From positions 1 through 26,259 of the forward strand of contig URSC01000026.1 of NCBI GenBank assembly GCA_900550465.1: a DNA stretch of 26,259 nt, read 5' to 3'. Below the pieces are notes generated by a model. It ran no database searches, was not told the origin of the DNA, and saw only the letters and a list, made by a program, of their open reading frames with translations. This document shows positions 24,346 to 26,259 of this stretch, one piece after another; the stretch's first letter is position 1; each line of letters opens with the position of its first letter. The translations under genes were made by a program, and so were the position numbers. The DNA is from an uncultured Alistipes sp. (GTDB taxonomy: Bacteria; Bacteroidota; Bacteroidia; Bacteroidales; UBA932).

Positions 24346-25017
24346 ATGAAAAAATCATTAATCTTTGCGGCAGTTATATGTCTGCTCTCAACAACAGTAC
24401 TGAAGGCTCAGGATCCCGGTAATATGTACATATCCGGAAGTATTTCCATGGCCGGCAACAGTACTACTGCTGTTTATGGAACAGAATCGTCTAAGGAGCC
24501 CGGCGGATTCACGATGAGCCTGACTCCCCAGTTCGGTATTTTCGTAATAGAAAACCTGGAGGTTCACCTCGGACTGGGATATTCCTTTACCCGGGATCCG
24601 GAAGTGGATATCAACTCCAGCGGAGATCAGGTCATAAACTCCACCAATATAAATCTTTTCACCATCATTCCCGGTATCAATTATTATGTGCCTATCGTAG
24701 AATATAAGTTCTACTACACACCCGGTATCGACTTGAGCGTAGGCTTCGGAGGAACAAACTATAAGACAGCAACATCCAAAGAAAAACTGTTGAGCAATAC
24801 TACTTTCGGCATATCTCTGGCTCTCCTGTCGTTCGAGTACAGGCCCCTGAAGCACTTCGGTATTTCCTTCAGGGCAGGAGACTTTACCTACGGGCTGAAT
24901 TCGATGAAGTCCCCCCAGAGTGATGATGGAAACGGGACAACTGCAAAGTACAATACAAACAACGTTAGTTTCGGTCTGAATCTCAATGCCACCATTGGAT
25001 TCAGGTGCTATTTCTAG
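24346..25017 (+). CDS. Predicted outer-membrane beta-barrel protein
   Basis: A 223-residue exported protein. A clear signal peptide (about 1-21, ending LKA-QD) is followed by repeated amphipathic strands in a small-barrel pattern: MYISGSISMAGNS, FTMSLTPQFGIFVIENLEVH, TIIPGINYYVPI, YYTPGIDLSVGFGG, FGISLALLSFEYRP and the closing LNLNATIGFRCYF. It ends in Phe, the usual assembly signal. The strand pattern is that of the generic porin/OmpW-like barrel families, and no specific function is implied. It follows yqeY by 27 bp with a one-mismatch -7 box (TATCTTAG) overlapping the end of yqeY, so it may have its own promoter. A strong bidirectional terminator starts 22 bp after its stop. Confidence 0.8.
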   Translation: MKKSLIFAAVICLLSTTVLKAQDPGNMYISGSISMAGNSTTAVYGTESSKEPGGFTMSLTPQFGIFVIENLEVHLGLGYSFTRDPEVDINSSGDQVINSTNINLFTIIPGINYYVPIVEYKFYYTPGIDLSVGFGGTNYKTATSKEKLLSNTTFGISLALLSFEYRPLKHFGISFRAGDFTYGLNSMKSPQSDDGNGTTAKYNTNNVSFGLNLNATIGFRCYF

Positions 25018-25038
25018 CACGGTGTCCGTATAAAATTT

Positions 25039-25086
25039 ACAGGTGCTGTACAGCCTTCGGGAACTGTGCAGCACCTGTTTTATTTA
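25039..25086. terminator. Strong bidirectional intrinsic terminator
   Basis: Arms 25039-25053 (ACAGGTGCTGTACAG) and 25064-25078 (CTGTGCAGCACCTGT) pair over 15 bp with a single G-T wobble. The loop contains CCTTCGGG, which closes as a CC-GG pair around a TTCG tetraloop. A T-rich tract (TTTTATTTATT) follows on +, and TAAATTTTA follows on -, so it can stop transcription from both the barrel gene (+) and the SDR gene (-), which converge here. Confidence 0.9.
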
Positions 25087-25107
25087 TTGTTTATCAGTGG
25101 GGTCCTG

Positions 25108-25869
25108 TCAGGATTTCTTGTAGGTGATGGTGCCGGTGGCCTGGTTGGTGGGCATGACGAGGACTTCGGCGATCTGCATGTACTCGGGGGCGCTGGCGGC
25201 GAACCATGCCACTTCGGCGATGTCGGCTCCGGTCAGGGGGCGGATACCCTTGTAGACGCTGTCAGCCTTGGCCTTGTCACCGCGGAAGCGCACGACGGAG
25301 AAGTTGGTCTCCACGAGGCCGGGCTTGATGTTGGTGACTCTCAGCGGGGTGTCCACGAGGTCGATGCGGAGGCCGTCGGAGAGTGCCTTCACTGCGGCCT
25401 TGGTGGCGCAGTACACGCTGCCGCCGGGATAGGCCGCGTCACCGGCGATGGAGCCTATGTTGATGATGTGGCCGCGTCCGCGCTCGACCATGCCGGGCAC
25501 TACGAGGCGGGTCATCGAGAGCAGGCCGCGGATGTTGGTGTCGAGCATGATGTCCCATTCGTCGAGGTTGCCCTCATGCTCCTTGTCCACGCCGAAGACG
25601 AGGCCGGCGTTGTTGATGAGCACGTCGATGTTCTTCCATTTGCCTTCAAGGGAACCGAGGGCCGCGATAATCTGGTCCCGGTAGCGGACGTCGAAGGGCA
25701 GGACGAGGGCGTCGGCTCCCAATCCGGCCAGCTCGGCCTTCAGGGCCTCTCCCTTCTCGGGCTTGCGGCAGTTGATGATGATGTCATAGCCGCCTGCTGC
25801 GAACTTTCTCGCGCAGGCCTCGCCGATACCGCTTGTGGCACCGGTGATAAGTGCGATTTTTCTTTCCAT
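25108..25869 (-). CDS. ydfG: YdfG-like short-chain dehydrogenase (NADP-dependent hydroxy acid type)
   Basis: A cytoplasmic SDR oxidoreductase of 253 residues. The cofactor motif is TGATSGIG (9-16), with Arg35-Lys36 after the second strand favouring NADP(H). NNAG is at 86-89, and the catalytic residues are Ser140 (NIGS), Tyr153 and Lys157 (YCATK). The C-terminal part (FSVVRFRGDKAKADSVYKG, EVLVMPTNQATG) resembles E. coli YdfG, which oxidises L-allo-threonine and 3-hydroxy acids. That activity is expected from family resemblance and not proven. The last four to five residues (TYKKS) make a short tail. The upstream gene ends 5 bp before this ATG, so the two are almost certainly one operon. Its terminator is shared with the convergent barrel gene. 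Confidence 0.93.
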   Translation of the reverse strand: MERKIALITGATSGIGEACARKFAAGGYDIIINCRKPEKGEALKAELAGLGADALVLPFDVRYRDQIIAALGSLEGKWKNIDVLINNAGLVFGVDKEHEGNLDEWDIMLDTNIRGLLSMTRLVVPGMVERGRGHIINIGSIAGDAAYPGGSVYCATKAAVKALSDGLRIDLVDTPLRVTNIKPGLVETNFSVVRFRGDKAKADSVYKGIRPLTGADIAEVAWFAASAPEYMQIAEVLVMPTNQATGTITYKKS

Positions 25870-25874
25870 ATACT

Positions 25875-26259
25875 TTATTTAAGTGGTGCTGTCATGAGTA
25901 TGATGTTGTCGTTCTCGGTCAGGCCGTCGAGGATGGAGGATATCCTGGAGCGGGCGGCTTCGCTGAGATTGCCGTCGGTCAGGGCCTTGGCTCCGGCTTC
26001 CTGGAATGTCAGGGCGTCGTAGCTGTTTACGAGATAGCCGTCTGAGAATCGGAAATTATTGTCGTTCCATGTCATGATGTCGTCCACGATGTTGCGCAGG
26101 GATACTTCCTCTGTTCGCCGGTCCATGACCACGTTGGGCAGATATTCATATTTGACGAAGAATTCCGTACCCCTGCTGGTCACTCCTGCCGACCTGGATA
26201 TCCGGAGGACAGCGTAATCGGGGAGGAGGATGGGGCTGGGGAGGAGCGGGCCATCACTG
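25875..26259 (-). CDS. Unrecognised protein, C-terminal 127 residues (5' end beyond the window)
   Basis: The reverse frame is open from the window edge to TAA at 25875-25877; the GTG at 26183 is internal and not the start. I do not recognise the family. Visible sequence is mixed alpha/beta, with DYAVLRISRSAG near the edge, an acidic polar middle (MTWNDNNFRFSDGYLVNSYD) and a final DNIILMTAPLK. No signal peptide, membrane segment or metal motif can be seen in this part, and it has no cysteine. It lies 5 bp before the SDR gene, which implies co-transcription and perhaps a linked metabolic role. Confidence 0.6.
   Translation of the reverse strand, partial: SDGPLLPSPILLPDYAVLRISRSAGVTSRGTEFFVKYEYLPNVVMDRRTEEVSLRNIVDDIMTWNDNNFRFSDGYLVNSYDALTFQEAGAKALTDGNLSEAARSRISSILDGLTENDNIILMTAPLK

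Noticed and set aside
25066..26022. Long open frame (318 codons) on + across the SDR gene
   Set aside because: The sequence is Gly/Val/Asp/His-rich low-complexity typical of an antisense shadow; the SDR on - has all catalytic motifs.
1..26259. CRISPR arrays, tRNA or rRNA genes, insertion sequences, phage genes
   Set aside because: I looked for spaced direct repeats, T-loop-like GGTTCGA motifs, transposase or integrase motifs and terminal inverted repeats and saw none that hold up.

Overview
The window comes from a member of the Bacteroidota, most likely Bacteroidales. The signs are a FecI/FecR-type sigma and anti-sigma pair, a SusC/SusD outer-membrane pair, an S46 dipeptidyl-peptidase and a TlpA-type lipoprotein. 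Several genes also follow the Bacteroidota -7 promoter element TAnnTTTG and start in A-rich leaders without a Shine-Dalgarno sequence. Genus cannot be fixed from the sequence alone. No rRNA, tRNA, CRISPR array or intact insertion sequence was found.

Layout. Positions 2-3541 hold a 5'-truncated amylo-alpha-1,6-glucosidase-like enzyme and a secreted esterase, both on +. A convergent glycerate kinase (3557-4720, -) follows. From 4763 to 17553 there is an unbroken + strand run of nine genes: S46 dipeptidyl-peptidase, Mrp-type P-loop ATPase, ECF sigma factor, FecR-type anti-sigma, STN-containing SusC, SusD, TlpA-like thioredoxin lipoprotein and DsbD. A convergent superoxide dismutase (17579-18154, -) is followed by a roughly 400 bp stretch with no intact gene. 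Next come, on -, a DMT-family transporter, a small exported protein and an orphan CHASE2 membrane sensor. On + follow an outer-membrane barrel, aspS, yqeY and a second barrel protein. The window closes, after a strong bidirectional terminator, with a YdfG-like short-chain dehydrogenase and the 3' part of an unrecognised gene, both on -.

How the genes work together. The central locus reads as a self-contained envelope system. SusC carries an N-terminal STN signalling domain, which in this family reports substrate occupancy to FecR in the inner membrane; FecR then frees the ECF sigma factor. Unlike a polysaccharide utilisation locus it has no glycoside hydrolase. Its cargo is a surface or periplasmic thioredoxin-like lipoprotein and a DsbD with all three cysteine pairs, the usual source of electrons for such a protein. 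An imperfect dyad fills the 72 bp leader directly before susC. The substrate is unknown; a peptide or thiol compound is an inference.

The most novel-looking items are this SusCD-TlpA-DsbD sigma-controlled locus, the dyad in front of susC, and the two-gene CHASE2 unit, a sensor with no output domain that is translationally coupled to a small exported protein.
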